Origin: Piezodorus guildinii
Lineage: Eukaryota > Arthropoda > Insecta > Hemiptera > Pentatomidae
Length of the DNA: 64,000 bases
Assembly: GCA_023052935.1 (NCBI GenBank)
Contig: CM041294.1
Coordinates: forward strand, 26,896,641-26,960,640
Direction: 5' to 3'
Shown piece after piece: positions 1-9,991 of the stretch. How positions within the stretch are numbered: position 1 is the stretch's first letter; the number at the start of each line of letters is the position of its first letter. The notes below the pieces were generated by a model, which was not told where the DNA came from, made no database searches, and worked only from the letters and a program-made list of their open reading frames with translations. A program made the translations under genes and the position numbers.

Positions 1-560
1 AGAGAAAGATGATTAATTTTTTTTAAAAAATTATTATTACATCTGTTATTATAATTACCGATAATTTTGTTGTTCTTTTGTTGTTAATATTAAAATTAAA
101 TTTTACTCAAAAGTGCAAACAATGCAACAACAATTTAGTCCAAAACGTATAATAAACAATTGCAATATATTATTCCTTCTAATGATTAGATCGGATAAAG
201 TATTAATTAATTAATGTTCCGAGAAAAAATTATAAAAGACTTTTTAGACTAGACGTGAGTTCAAGGAAAATACTGGAACTATTCGGATTGAGAAAAAAAC
301 GTTTTAGAGATTAATTTACAACCGATATTTAAGGAAGAAGAAAGAAAAGAAAATTTATTTACATATTTACAAATTGACAAAATGATTTTGGATGAGACAT
401 CCTTACAATCAGCAAAATATTTTGTTCGTTTGGTAATTATTATCTATCAGCCATATCTATAAATATGTGATAAAATTAAATTGATATCAACTATGGTACT
501 AGGAAAAATTATACAGAAAACCTACATATAAAAAATAAATAAATAATAATAATATAAGTA
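1..560. other. AT-rich sequence, nothing recognised
   Basis: No reading frame of note, no splice-bounded GC-rich block and no similarity to the repeat families found elsewhere in the window. Confidence 0.6.
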
Positions 561-1296
561 AACGAAGAAAATGCAGAGAAAATAGGACTAAAAATATCCT
601 TGAGAGATCAATAGGGTTAATCACTCCAAATACTTGGGGGGAATTATCGAACCAACAGAACAAGAAGAAAAACAGTCACAACATACAAAAATACAGAAAG
701 TAAAGCACTGTCAATGACAAAGAACATACACAACACAAGATCATTCTCAACCAACACAAAGATAAGACACTACAGAACTGTAATACAACCGATGGCACTG
801 AACGGAAGTGAAACACTGGCACTAAACTGCAAAGGACAAATCGAAGAACTAAAGAAAGAGGAGAGGAAAATCATCAGAAAGATACTAGGACCAAGAAAAA
901 CAGAAGATGGATACAGACTGCAAAGGAAGAAAACGACAGAAAAACACGCCAACATCAAGACAGACATCAGGAAAAGAAGACTGAATGAAATTCTATGGAC
1001 ATACACAAAGACTACCTGAAACAAGACTGACACGACAAATACACGAAGCAACAGCAACACTCAAAAGCACTACAAAATGGATAAAACAGACACGAGAAGA
1101 CTTACGAAGAACAAACATAAGACAAGAGGAAATCCATGACAGAAACATATTTAGAGACAAAATAAACAAATAGGAATTAACTCTAGAGCAAAACAATCAG
1201 AAACTATACAGACCCAAATGGTCTGCAGAAAGGAAAGAGGAAGTTCAGCCAAAGAATGAGACAATACTGGCAAGACAAAACGAACAAGAAATAAGA
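561..1296 (+). pseudogene. RTE-like LINE, decayed reverse transcriptase C-terminal region
   Basis: The translation follows the post-palm part of an RTE-like LINE polyprotein. It starts with NEENAEKIGLKIS, continues through a YLGGIIEP-like stretch, then TKIRHYRTVIQP, GSETLAL, KEERKIIRKILGP and, after a frame change near 985, KFYGHTQRLPETRLTRQI, ending with a basic tail RMRQYWQDKTNKK and a stop near 1,293. At least two frameshifts and an in-frame stop (about 612) break it, and the palm motifs are missing, so it is a 5'-truncated dead copy. In family members this region lies between the RT palm and the C-terminus. The assignment to an RTE-type family is from general resemblance. Confidence 0.7.
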
Positions 1297-1340
1297 AAAT
1301 TGAGTAATAAGAGCTTATCGCCTTCCTTTTAGGGAGATAT

Positions 1341-1707
1341 AAAAAAAAATCTGGTGCGCGCAACACACGACTTTTACTTACCTCCATTATTTATATCAAT
1401 TAAAGAATTTTCAACCAATTTTAAACGAAAATACATTGTTAAAGAATTATTTTCATTGGATTTTAATAGAAACATGTGTTTTATTAAATAATGTATTATA
1501 TTATTATCTACGACAATCAGTTTGTTTTATCGGCTTTCCATTACTCTCCGTTATATTTTACAACAGCATGTATAAGATAATATTTTTTTCTAAAATCTTT
1601 AGCTTTCCAACGGTTTATTAAACATGGATATTACAGTTCTTTTGTTAAAAAACAATAAAATTACATTATTAAATTTTTTTTTTTTTTTTAGTTTACTCCT
1701 TTAGGTG
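1341..1707 (+). repeat. TIR12 repeat, 5' half
   Basis: Begins with the family 5' signature (AATCTGGTGCGCGCAACACA, then an ACTTTTACTTACCTCC version of the terminal motif). It shares the internal landmarks GAAACATGTGTTTTATTAAA and TTTAGCTTTCCAACGG with other copies. It stops in the TTTACTCCTTTAGGTGGG segment, where a LINE fragment begins, so the 3' half is missing. Confidence 0.85.
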
Positions 1708-1905
1708 GGCTACATTTAGTGAAAAGAATAGCTTCAGATTTGGAGGGATTAATTTTCGATTTCCATTTCGTGCAATATTTGTAAAAAAAAATTAAAGTAT
1801 TGTTGAAGGCGATTTAATATGGTGTCCATTTGGTATGATGAAGTACACAATGCTGCGTCATCGGCGTATAAGGATCTCATTATAAATGGATGGGTCGATA
1901 TTTTA
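1708..1905 (-). pseudogene. Jockey-type reverse transcriptase fragment with YADD box
   Basis: The reverse strand reads an RT palm segment: LYADDAALCTSS (catalytic YADD at 1,857-1,868), then about 45 residues including KWKSKINPSKSEAILFTK, which is typical of the region after motif C in jockey-type LINEs. It abuts a truncated TIR12 copy on its C-terminal side. It is a fragment of about 65 codons, open but isolated, and has no polyA tail. Confidence 0.75.
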
Positions 1906-1972
1906 ATATGATTACACAAAGTGTTAATAATTGTTAAGTAATTGCTTTTTATATTATAGTATAATATAATCC

Positions 1973-2250
1973 CTAAGAAGGTAGAGGACCGGAGAGAAAT
2001 GTGCCAACTGTAGAAGAGCCTTAGCCAGCCAATTACTGAGGATATAAAACCCAGGGGACCTGCGGGCTTGGCACAGCATCCGGGGTCGACTTGAGCCCAT
2101 TCTAAGCCTCCTCAATTAGAACAACTCTAACTCCTAGGATCCATTCTCACTACGAGTACCATTACACAACTAACAGAAACGACCGAACGGTCCAGTTTAA
2201 CAAGGCGAAAGTTTAGATATGTTGTATATTGCTAAATAAGCAGTGGCGCT
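1973..2250 (+). other. GC-rich island with a TATA-like box
   Basis: GC content rises sharply and a TATAAAA (about 2,045) is followed by a GC-rich stretch. No long frame is open. It could be the promoter part of a decayed LTR or of a host gene; nothing decides between them. Confidence 0.3.
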
Positions 2251-2295
2251 TTGTGAGGTGACATGTTGGAAGTTTATTTTATTGAATTAAAAAAA

Positions 2296-2579
2296 TAATC
2301 TGTACCTCTACAACCCATTAAGGGTAGGGTGGTCAGTATGTAAAGAGATTGGTACTGTTTCTAGACCCACGACCGTTCGAGGAAGTCGAAAACATGCACC
2401 CGCAATTTTTTGGGTATCCAATTTATTAAGGCTAGGTGTACTCCATTACCAGGGTCTCCATACACCAGGGTCACTCCAAGACCGAAATAACCGAATAAAA
2501 TAACTCTGCCTCAGTCGCAATTTGAACCCAAGACCCTGATAACATAATACTAGTTCATTTCTCTCTTCACCACGTCACT

Positions 2580-2582
<3 letters not shown>
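2296..2582 (-). mobile_element. SINE-B, tRNA-derived, full-length but diverged
   Basis: Read on the reverse strand this matches the better preserved SINE-B at 46,603: a tRNA-like head at 2,500-2,582 (B-box remnant near TTGGGTTCAAATTGC), the middle segment with the TATGGAGACCCTGG motif, and the 3' segment ending CAACCCATTAAGGGT in plus orientation. Pol III A and B boxes are degenerate, so it is unlikely to be transcribed. Confidence 0.75.

Positions 2583-2619
<37 letters not shown>
2583..2619. repeat. Poly-T run of 37
   Basis: Uninterrupted T homopolymer directly beside the head of the SINE-B copy. It may be the polyA tail of a lost minus-strand retroelement. Confidence 0.9.
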
Positions 2620-2625
<6 letters not shown>

Positions 2626-2670
2626 GTCTTTACTAAAGCTATTTGTTATCAACGCTGTTTTGATCGGGTA

Positions 2671-3310
2671 AAAAAAAAAATTCCGGTGCGTGCAACACAG
2701 GACTTTCACTTACCTCCATTATTTATATCAATTCAAGAATTTTCAAACAAACTTTTAAACGAAAATAAATTGTTGAAGAATTATTTTAATTGGATTTTAA
2801 TAGAAACATGTGTTTTATTAAATCATCTATTATCTACGTCAATCAGTTTGTTTTATCCGCTTTTAATTATTCTCCGTTATCTTTTACAACAGCATGTATA
2901 AGATAATATTTTTCTAAAATCGTTAGCTTTCCAACGGTATATTAAACATGTATATTATTGTTCTTTTGTTAAAAAACATAAAATTACATTATTAAATATT
3001 TGTTTAAGTTTGTTCCTTTAGGTGGATATCGAATTTGTTCAACTTATATATTTACTTGTTTTTCATCAATGGTAACAAGATAATGTGATTATTTTTATAG
3101 AATCTACAAAATTAAAGGTACTTTAGGGGAACACAGTTTAAAAAATATTGGCATGTAATCCCTGTCAGACTATTTCAATCAGAATGTAACATACATGATA
3201 TTAAAGATTTTATATCGGTATAGCGGATCCAATTAAAATCGTAAGAGCCGTTTTTGAGAAAATGGTAAATTAGTACAAAATGCATAGTATAAAGTGGTTC
3301 TTCTGGTAAG
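2671..3310 (+). repeat. TIR12 repeat, left arm (interrupted by SINE-A)
   Basis: Starts with the poly-A plus CCGGTGCGTGCAACACA 5' signature and the GACTTTCACTTACCTCC motif, and runs through all internal landmarks to GTGGTTCTTCTGGTAAG. The element resumes at 3,545 on the far side of a SINE-A insertion. Confidence 0.9.
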
Positions 3311-3544
3311 TGGGAGGTTACACCCACGTTTCGTGATGCATTTTCTAGGGTAGGGTCATCACTCCCTACGCCTAATTTTGTGAGTGGCCACCATTTGGCT
3401 GACGGGTCTCACATACCCGGGGGAGAGTCTGTGAGTGAATCTCCATTTGATTACATTCTTATAAAAGCCCCGTTGGGACTGGGATTCGAACTCACAACTT
3501 TGGCATGAGAACTAGCGCGCTAGCCACTCAGCCACGGGCTCCCC
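3311..3544 (-). mobile_element. SINE-A, tRNA-derived, inserted in a TIR12 copy
   Basis: On the reverse strand it begins GGGGAGCCCGTGGCTGAGTG (A box GTGGCTGAGTGG) and carries the B box GAGTTCGAATCCC at 3,481-3,493. The tRNA-like part is about 73 bases and resembles a serine-type tRNA head. A unique body with GGGAGTGATGACCCTA follows, shared with the plus-strand copy at 42,304. Both promoter boxes are well preserved. It divides a TIR12 element, so it is the younger of the two. Confidence 0.88.
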
Positions 3545-3803
3545 AATATGGTGATTTTAACAAGCTGATTTTAATGGAAAATATTTTGTAACATCTCGGG
3601 CGTATATTTGTCTTAAATATGAAATTTCAGTTTCGTACGACCTATGGTCTTAGCGCTAGACTTGCCACACATACGGACACACATACCTTTTTTCGGGACG
3701 TGGTCATTTTGACTCAGAAGAACCTAAAAATTTACAAAAATTTACAAGATGGCAATACTTTTCTTTACTATATATTTCATATAAAGGTAAGTGAAAGTAA
3801 AAT
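3545..3803 (+). repeat. TIR12 repeat, right arm
   Basis: Continues the copy at 2,671. It carries the ATGAAATTTCAGTTTCGTAC segment, a short CACACATA stretch in place of the CA microsatellite, and the 3' end GGTAAGTGAAAGTAAAA. The terminal palindrome is partly decayed (TACTATATATTTCATATAAAG). Confidence 0.85.
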
Positions 3804-4015
3804 TTTTAATACTAAGTGTGACCTATATTGATGTCGTAAATATGGAAGTTTTTGATATTTTTTCCTGAAGATAAGGTGATAAGAACTCGAAATGTAAATG
3901 TGAATAATTAATGTGATATGAAAAATATTAATGAGAAGAGATTGTTCTAATTTGAATATAATAATTTGTATTATTATATCTTTGATATAAAATTGAATTA
4001 ATAATCAAAGTCTAT

Positions 4016-4335
4016 AGTTACCTACCGTCATAAGACAATCGTTCGATCCCATGCTAATACCATTCTTTGTAATGGTTGTCAAAGAACTCTTGGACCGCAA
4101 TTTCCTCATCCACAAAATTATCAAACTTTTTCCTTGATGAAAATTGGGCATGGATCTAAAATAATAGTTGTACGATGGAGTGAGGTTCGGACTATGTAGT
4201 GGATGGGACAGGAGTTCAAACCCATGAAATCCTTTTCTTTAGTTTTATGTGAAGAGAGGAAAAGCATTATCTTGTTGGAATAAAACTCCTTTCCGGTTGA
4301 CCAAAGCAGAATAATACTCTGGCAACAAAACATAC
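4016..4335 (-). pseudogene. mar-3: mariner-family transposase C-terminal fragment
   Basis: The reverse strand reads ALVNRKGVLFQQDNA, the block holding the second catalytic aspartate of mariner transposases. About 30 residues on comes FELLSHPLHSPNLTPS, matching the SPDLAPSDYH block with the third aspartate changed to N. It then reads FDNFVDEEIAVQEFF and a C-terminal EWY*HGIERLS. Frame changes and stops are present and no TIRs were found, so it is a dead fragment. The sequence is distinct from both mar-1 and mar-2. Confidence 0.7.
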
Positions 4336-4350
4336 CAAGCACAAATTGTC

Positions 4351-4600
4351 ACCTAAGGCGTAGTGGCTAGCATAGCAGCCTTCTAGTCCCAAGGTCGCGG
4401 GTTCAAAACGGCTGATGACCCTAGAATTTTTCAAATATAGTAAAAAAAATTCTTGTGTATGCCGTCCTTCGAAGGTAAATTGGTGGTCCAGAGGCTGATT
4501 ATTGCTGGGTAGGCAAATTGCGGGACTCCGACAGGAGGATTGTCCGATTACCACAGTAGCATAAAGTGGCATTAATACAATACAAAGCCACAGGTAATAC
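4351..4600 (+). mobile_element. SINE-C, tRNA-derived
   Basis: A tRNA-like head (A-box region GTAGTGGCTAGCATAGCAGC, B box GGTCGCGGGTTCAAAAC) is followed by a body ending GATTACCACAGTAGCATAAAGT. The head and the tail match the minus-strand copies at 49.4-50.0 kb and 63.3 kb. Confidence 0.8.
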
Positions 4601-5567
4601 AACACATCAGATTTATTGAACATAGTATGTTATTTATGGATTATTTACAGCATATTTAATGCATGAGCTCGGATAATCGAAAAAAAACTCGATTTAACAT
4701 ATAATAAAAGCTATTGATGGAAGTAAGTCAGCTAGTTACTGGAGGGAGAAGAGGAAAGTTCTTTCTTCTTATTTTCAAACACGAATTTCTTTTATAAACT
4801 TTACAGTTGTTTTGTTTGGCAAATTCTTTTAAATGTTTTAACGTTTTAATCATTGATAAATGTTATTTTTTAATGTTGATTCGTAATTTGATGGTAATAA
4901 ATTGTCCGTAATGGCTAGATCAGAAAAAGTTTTGCTTTTTCCTTCTTTTTTTTCGGAGAATTTTCCGCATTTCCTAGAACCACTACAGGTTTTATTTAAG
5001 ATAAAATCTGTAGTCACTAAAACCGCTATTTTTAGCATTATAACGATTAAGGTTTACGATTGTAAGCTGTCGAGTACGGATATCCTTTGGTAAAGAAAGA
5101 ACAGGAAAAATCCAATGCTTGTTTAAATAATATATAAAGGTATTAAATATTAAATATTTTATATACAGGTCAAAATTTTTGATTTTCATGATATGTTTTT
5201 TGTTTACAAATTTTCCTGTATCCATTGCTAATTATAAAACATTTTTCTACCTAATAATTTTAGTTTTGTAGCTATTTTAAATCAGTTTCACTGCCCAAGT
5301 CATGTGCGATCGAAATTCTCTCCACTTCTAATAATTTTGCAGACATCAAAACAAACGCTAAAACTCTGAAAAGGATGTTGTTGTTTATTACATTATACAC
5401 GATCATCACACTTTACTTAAATAGTGATGAAATTAGTTTAAAAAATTATAAAATTGATAAAAAACGATAGTTTTGGCAAGTAAAAGTTTGTAAACAAAAA
5501 GAGACTGAACTTTTTTTTTTTTTAATTTAGCTTAGCCATTGCCCAAGTTTCTGCATAAATTTTTATT
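4601..5567. other. AT-rich sequence, nothing recognised
   Basis: Two overlapping short frames near 4,850-5,093 on opposite strands have no family resemblance and no splice context. No known repeat is visible. Confidence 0.5.
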
Positions 5568-5984
5568 TTATGACCGTAGTCCTGGAATGGTACGAGATTT
5601 CAGTTTCGTACTACTTTTCGTTTTGCGCTAGGCTTCCCACACACACAGACCTTTTCGCGGAACTTGGTTATTTCTACTCAGGGAACACTAAAACTTTTGT
5701 TTCCGTCGAAATCTGGGATTCAAAATTCCATGTCATGGTAGAAAGTAGCACTTTTGGTCAGCAGATTTCGAAGAAGCTGTACCATCTTGGATGTATAGTT
5801 GCCTCAGATATGAAATTTCAGTTTCGTACGACTTTTCTTTTTCGCGCTTGACTTAAAACAGACGGACACACATCCACACACAGACCTTTTTGCGAGACAA
5901 GGTAATATCTCAGGAGACCTTAAATAAGTATATAAGGTGAAAACTCAAATTTAAAAATTGTCACGATCCCAATACATTCCCTTA

Positions 5985-6057
<73 letters not shown>

Positions 6058-6083
6058 GTGTGTATATATGTAAGTGAAAGTAA
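5568..6083 (+). repeat. TIR12 repeat, 3' region duplicated in tandem
   Basis: Two consecutive versions of the family's 3' region occur: 5,568-5,745 (GAGATTTCAGTTTCGTACTA through CGCGGAACTTGGTTATTTC) and 5,810-6,083 (ATGAAATTTCAGTTTCGTAC through the 3' end GTAAGTGAAAGTAAAAG). In the second, the terminal palindrome has been replaced by a long AT dinucleotide run. Confidence 0.75.
5988..6054. repeat. AT dinucleotide microsatellite
   Basis: About 33 uninterrupted AT units, sitting exactly where other TIR12 copies have the palindrome core TATATA. Confidence 0.95.
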
Positions 6084-6205
6084 AAGTCATACTAGAATTT
6101 TTTTTCTTTTTAAATAAAAGAAATTAATTAATGTAAGTGTATCCGTTCAACAGGTTTCATGTTCAACAGTTTTCATAATGAAGTTTTCGGTTTATATATA
6201 TCACA

Positions 6206-6544
6206 TACATCTTTATTATTATTTATTTGTTTTTATCTTTTCCTCATATGGTAACCCCAAAGAAGGAGAGTTTATTTTATATACATGTTCCATGCCTGTT
6301 CTTAGGCACACTACACGTAATCTATGTTATATTTCACAAATTATTAAGTTTACATTATTTTGATCTTCATTTTAAACATTAAATATATCGAAAAATAACA
6401 AAAATAAAATTAATTTAACATCAATCGAAAAATGACTAACAAAAGGAAATAGTTTAAAAATAATGTTAATTACACATTTCAATATTTTTCAAAATTAGAA
6501 TAAAGCAGCTAAATATATATATAAAAACAAAATTAATTCAGCAC
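6206..6544. other. AT-rich sequence, nothing recognised
   Basis: No open frame or repeat signature beyond the duplicated flank. Confidence 0.5.
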
Positions 6545-6845
6545 AACAAGAATTACAAAGACTGTACTGCCTTTCTACAATCAGTATTAAGTTGGTTGAA
6601 GTCTATTTTGTTAATGAAATTTATAAAATATTTTTTAATTTTGTCATCAGTCTCTGTTCTGTTTCTGAGCAAGTCCCGTGCTCTAATATAACGTCCTGTA
6701 TAAGTTTAGCTCGAACGTTGTCTAATTTCTTACAGTCGAATAGTAGGTGTCGAAAATATGTATGTTACCATCGTATGGACATTTGTCGTCTTGTAGCATG
6801 TTAAAACGTTTTAAGTATTGTTTTGTTTGTCCATGTTCAGTCAGA
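6545..6845 (-). pseudogene. LINE C-terminal zinc-finger region, decayed
   Basis: The reverse strand reads QFLTEHGQTKQYLKRF, then DDKCPYDG, and after a frame change DCKKLDNVRAKLIQDVILEH. This is the TGHG-plus-CCHC tail found at the C-terminus of jockey/R1/I-type LINE polyproteins. The second zinc half is disrupted, and one frameshift is needed to follow it. Confidence 0.65.
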
Positions 6846-7062
6846 AATTGTGCCACTTTGTAATTACTATCACATATATATGTACCTACTATCACTTGTA
6901 ACTACTATCACTTGTAATTACTATCACATATATATGTGTCACCTTGTAATTACTATCACATATATATGTATCTACTATCACTTGTAACTACTATCACTTG
7001 TAATTACTATCAATATATATGTGTCACCTTCTAATTACTATCACATATATATGTAAGTGAAA
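6846..7062 (+). repeat. Minisatellite, about 86-bp unit, 2.4 copies
   Basis: The repeating unit is built from smaller blocks ACTTGTAATTACTATC and ACATATATATGT. The array ends directly in the TIR12 tail ATATATATGTAAGTGAAAG. Confidence 0.85.
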
Positions 7063-7366
7063 GTAAAAGCCATATTAGAATTATTATCTTTTTTAAATAA
7101 AATAAATTAATTAATATAAGTGTATCCGTGATAACCACATTGACGTTCAATCATGTAACATGACTCCACGTTCAACAGTTTTCATGATGAAGTTTTCGTT
7201 TGCGTATATCTTTGAAACCGTTGAATACGGAACTGTATCAAAGGGAGAACTGGCTCTTTTGAGTAACAAAGAAATATGATCACGCATCAACACATTCGTA
7301 ATTTTATTGTATAAGCAAACAGGATACGCCAACTCCCAAAATGGAATGAGATTAGTAATACCTTCC

Positions 7367-7572
7367 TTAATTAAAATGAATGAAATTCAACTAAAGCGAA
7401 AACCATTAGCCCCGGAGGAGAAAGACAGGAAGGTCGGACAAAAGTGAAATCCTGAAATTAACCCTTTTCTCTTTCCTCCCCTAATTTTGCCGGAGGGATC
7501 TCTGTTTACAATACTGCGTCCGCATACACAATTACTACCTCCACCCCTCATTCGCCCATTCATTTTAATTAA
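7367..7572. mobile_element. Candidate TTAA-flanked MITE of about 200 bp
   Basis: TTAA then TTAAAATGAATG at the left is mirrored by CATTCATTTTAA then TTAA at the right (7,557-7,572). The inner part is more GC-rich than its flanks. TTAA duplication is the hallmark of piggyBac-type elements. Only one copy is visible, so this is tentative. Confidence 0.35.
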
Positions 7573-7882
7573 AAAAGTTACAACTAACTGTCGTCTTTTG
7601 TAAATTTGGCAATCATCAAGTTCCGTGATTGAAAAACTTTTGTAAATTAAATGTAGCGGAAGGATTATTCCGAGCGAGTTTATTGAAGCTTGAGATCTTT
7701 CGATTGTTCTCGCTTATTTGTTGAGAGCTGTTTACTCATTTCAACTGTTTTAAGATTCGCAACGGCTTTTCTGAGGAATAGAAATTCCAGAAAGAAATAT
7801 ATAATTTGTTTCTCCTATAAATAACAAAATGTAAAAGAGTTGAGAACGAATTATTGATATTCGCAATTATCAGAAGTATAAA

Positions 7883-8089
7883 AAAAATACTGTACCCCAC
7901 AACCCATCAAGGGTCTTGGGCTCAGTTTATATAGAGATTCGAGCTGTTTCTAGAACAACGGCAGTGCAATAAGGTGTTTAGGCCTTGATTTGTTTCCCCG
8001 ATTTGGGTGACCACATTAAAGAGACTGGATCTGCCTCAGGAAGATCTCCATACCCTAGGATCGCCCCCTGACTGAATTGACAGAATAAA
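7883..8089 (-). mobile_element. SINE-B, 3' portion (interrupted by mar-1)
   Basis: Reverse-strand SINE-B body and tail: the plus strand begins CTGTACCCCACAACCCATCA, as in the copy at 2,296. It continues to GACAGAATAAATA, where mar-1 enters. The tRNA-like head resumes at 8,917. Confidence 0.8.
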
Positions 8090-8091
8090 TA

Positions 8092-8914
8092 TTGGGTTGA
8101 AAACAAGATAATTTTATTCGAAGTATATACCTTCTTTTTCTACACATTTTCCCAACGTGACACCAACTTTTGTATCCCCGAACTTAAAAACTCTGAGCTT
8201 TGAAGTGAAACAAAATCTGAAAACACACTTTTCACTTCTTGATCATCATTTTCAAAAAGATTTCCTTTGACGAAGTTGTATAAATTCCTGAACAGGTGGT
8301 AATCTGTTGGAGGCAAGTCGGGAGAATATGGTGGGTGAGAAAGAACTTAGCCCAGTTGCCGCTCAGTGAGATCATGAGTTACCAATGTATCGAGCTTTTT
8401 TACTTTCCCAATACACTTTAAATGTCTGGAAACGGTAGAAGCACTTGCATTTAGTTGTGCTGAGAGTCCTTTAACTGTTTGGTATGGGTTTTCTTCTACA
8501 GTATGTTTGAGGACATCGTTATCTATTACGAACGGAGGTGTTCCTCGGGGCAAGTTTTCCAAGTCGGTATCCCCGGCTGAAAACTTAGCAAACCAACGGA
8601 GAATGGTCCGTTTATTAACACTCCCTTCCCCAAACGCCTTGAAAATATTTCTAGCGGCCTCAGCTGCTGAATGGCCGAGTTTAAACTCGTACAAAAATAT
8701 TACTCGAAAATCGCGTGTTTCCATGTTCATATTTGGAGGTATACTAAAAAGTTGGTAATTGATTAGGAAGCTAATGTTTATAATACAAAGGTAGAGGATT
8801 AGTAACTGTTTACATTAAATATGTAAACATTCGGAAGAAAACAACAGAGACCTGCAAAATCCTTTATGTGTTTCAGAAACGATAAAAACAGACATTTCAT
8901 GTGAAACAACCCAA
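8092..8914 (-). mobile_element. mar-1 copy 1: non-autonomous mariner with HTH-encoding frame
   Basis: The element is bounded by TTGGGTTG and CAACCCAA and flanked by TA on both sides (8,090-91 and 8,915-16). Its reverse-strand frame (8,730 down to 8,347, 127 codons) encodes the paired helix-turn-helix N-terminus of a mariner transposase (HSAAEAARNIFKAFGEG; TVSRHLKCIGKVKK; HDLTERQ). The frame then runs out, and only the C-terminal YSPDLPPTDYHLF region remains toward 8,100. The catalytic block with the first two aspartates is absent, so no active transposase is possible. The left TIR is shortened by a deletion just inside TTGGGTTG. It was inserted into SINE-B. Confidence 0.9.
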
Positions 8915-8916
8915 TA

Positions 8917-8999
8917 ATATTATGCCATAGCCGGGATTCGACCCAGTGACCGGAGAACAGTAGACTAGTATTCTATCAACTAGACCATGCAGCTCCCAT
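8917..8999 (-). mobile_element. SINE-B, tRNA-like head
   Basis: The remainder of the SINE-B split by mar-1. The plus strand reads AGCCGGGATTCGACCCAG (B box) and TAGACCATGCAGCTCCC (A-box side). Confidence 0.8.
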
Positions 9000-9099
9000 C
9001 TGAAGTAGAGAAAAAAATTAATTATTAGGAATAGAAATAGTCATTTTTAATTCTTACAATACGTAATTTTATTTTTTTGTTATATACAAAATGTTTGTA

Positions 9100-9216
9100 T
9101 TTAAATCAGCTTCAAAATTTATAAATTTAATTTTATCTAATAGTTTTTAAATTGATTTTAACAACGGAGGTAAGTTAAAGTCTTATGTTGTCCGCACCAG
9201 ATCTTTTAAAAACAAA
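9100..9216 (-). repeat. TIR12 repeat, 5' end fragment
   Basis: The plus strand carries AACGGAGGTAAGTTAAAGTC followed by TTGTCCGCACCAGATCTTTT, the reverse complement of the family 5' end. Confidence 0.75.
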
Positions 9217-9424
9217 ATTCAAGAGTAAACATTTTTTTTCAAGACAAGTAGTAAGGGAAACTCGGTTGGTACTAGGTACTAGATTTTTTAAATTAAATAT
9301 AACACATAAATGCAGTTTTTTATATTCAATAAACATTTTTTTTTAGCTCCAGAAAGCCTGTTTTTTGGGAGATACTATAGCCAAGAGATGATAAGATTCG
9401 TAATCCAAGTGGATGAACAAAATT

Positions 9425-9545
9425 CAGCGACTGCAAAATAGTATTAGTAATGAGATAGGCCTGGAATTGGGACCCCGATAATCCTCCTTCAGCAAATAAA
9501 CTCGTTGTGTAGACGTCAACCTCTAAGCCAAAGGAAGACGTTCTC
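9425..9545 (-). mobile_element. tRNA-like SINE fragment (possible fourth family)
   Basis: The reverse strand has GGCTTAGAGGTTGACG (A-box-like) and, about 50 bases on, GGGGTCCCAATTCCAGG (B-box-like). The CCCAATTCCAG block recurs at 61,250-61,375. No body was defined. Confidence 0.4.
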
Positions 9546-9764
9546 TTTGGTGTGAGGATAACAAATTACTCCTGAACCACAGCTGTTAATCTAGAGTCAC
9601 GATTACAAATACAACGGCTCAGTTGAGTGTTTATTCTACTTTGTTTTTGTAATGTCTGTATTCATTACACGCTATTAACAGACTAGAAATAGAATGCTTT
9701 GAGAAATAATCATTACAAGAAGCTAAAAGAAACGATGACTCCTTGAAATGGCAGTAAATGTAAA

Positions 9765-9991
9765 TGGGTAAACGCTAAAGAAGTAATTGGAATTGAGTTT
9801 CCATAGAAACGCGTATTTTATTAAATAATCAATGATATTATAATCTACTATAATCAGTTAGTTTTATCTGATTTTCATCGATCTCCCTTACCTTACACAA
9901 CATTGTGTATAAGATTAAAAGAACATTCTAAAATCTTTAGCTTTTCAACGGTATAATATATGTTTATGTTACTGTTCTTATGTTTACAAAA
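9765..9991 (+). repeat. TIR12 repeat, left arm
   Basis: Shares CCATAGAAACGCGTATTTTA, AATCAGTTAGTTTTATC and TTTAGCTTTTCAACGG with other copies. Interrupted at TTTACAAAA by a jockey insertion. Confidence 0.8.

Larger units (their letters stand above)
6060..7205 (+). repeat. Pair of direct repeats flanking about 0.85 kb
   Basis: The TIR12 tail plus its downstream flank (6,060-6,205: GTAAGTGAAAGTAAAAG, then TTAATTAATGTAAGTGTATC, then CAACAGTTTTCATAATGAAG) recurs at 7,045-7,205 in the same order and orientation with small indels. This indicates tandem duplication of the interval. Confidence 0.8.

Noticed and set aside
3470..3544. Serine-type tRNA gene on the minus strand
   Set aside because: Same reasoning: the SINE-A body is attached and a second copy exists at 42,304.
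4267..4623. 118-codon minus frame
   Set aside because: Overlaps SINE-C and mar-3 debris in the wrong frame; composition is not protein-like.
4850..5093. Two overlapping frames of 62-63 codons on opposite strands
   Set aside because: No family resemblance, AT-rich, no splice or promoter context.
6846..7062. CRISPR array
   Set aside because: Units are direct tandem repeats without unique spacers, in a eukaryotic transposon context.
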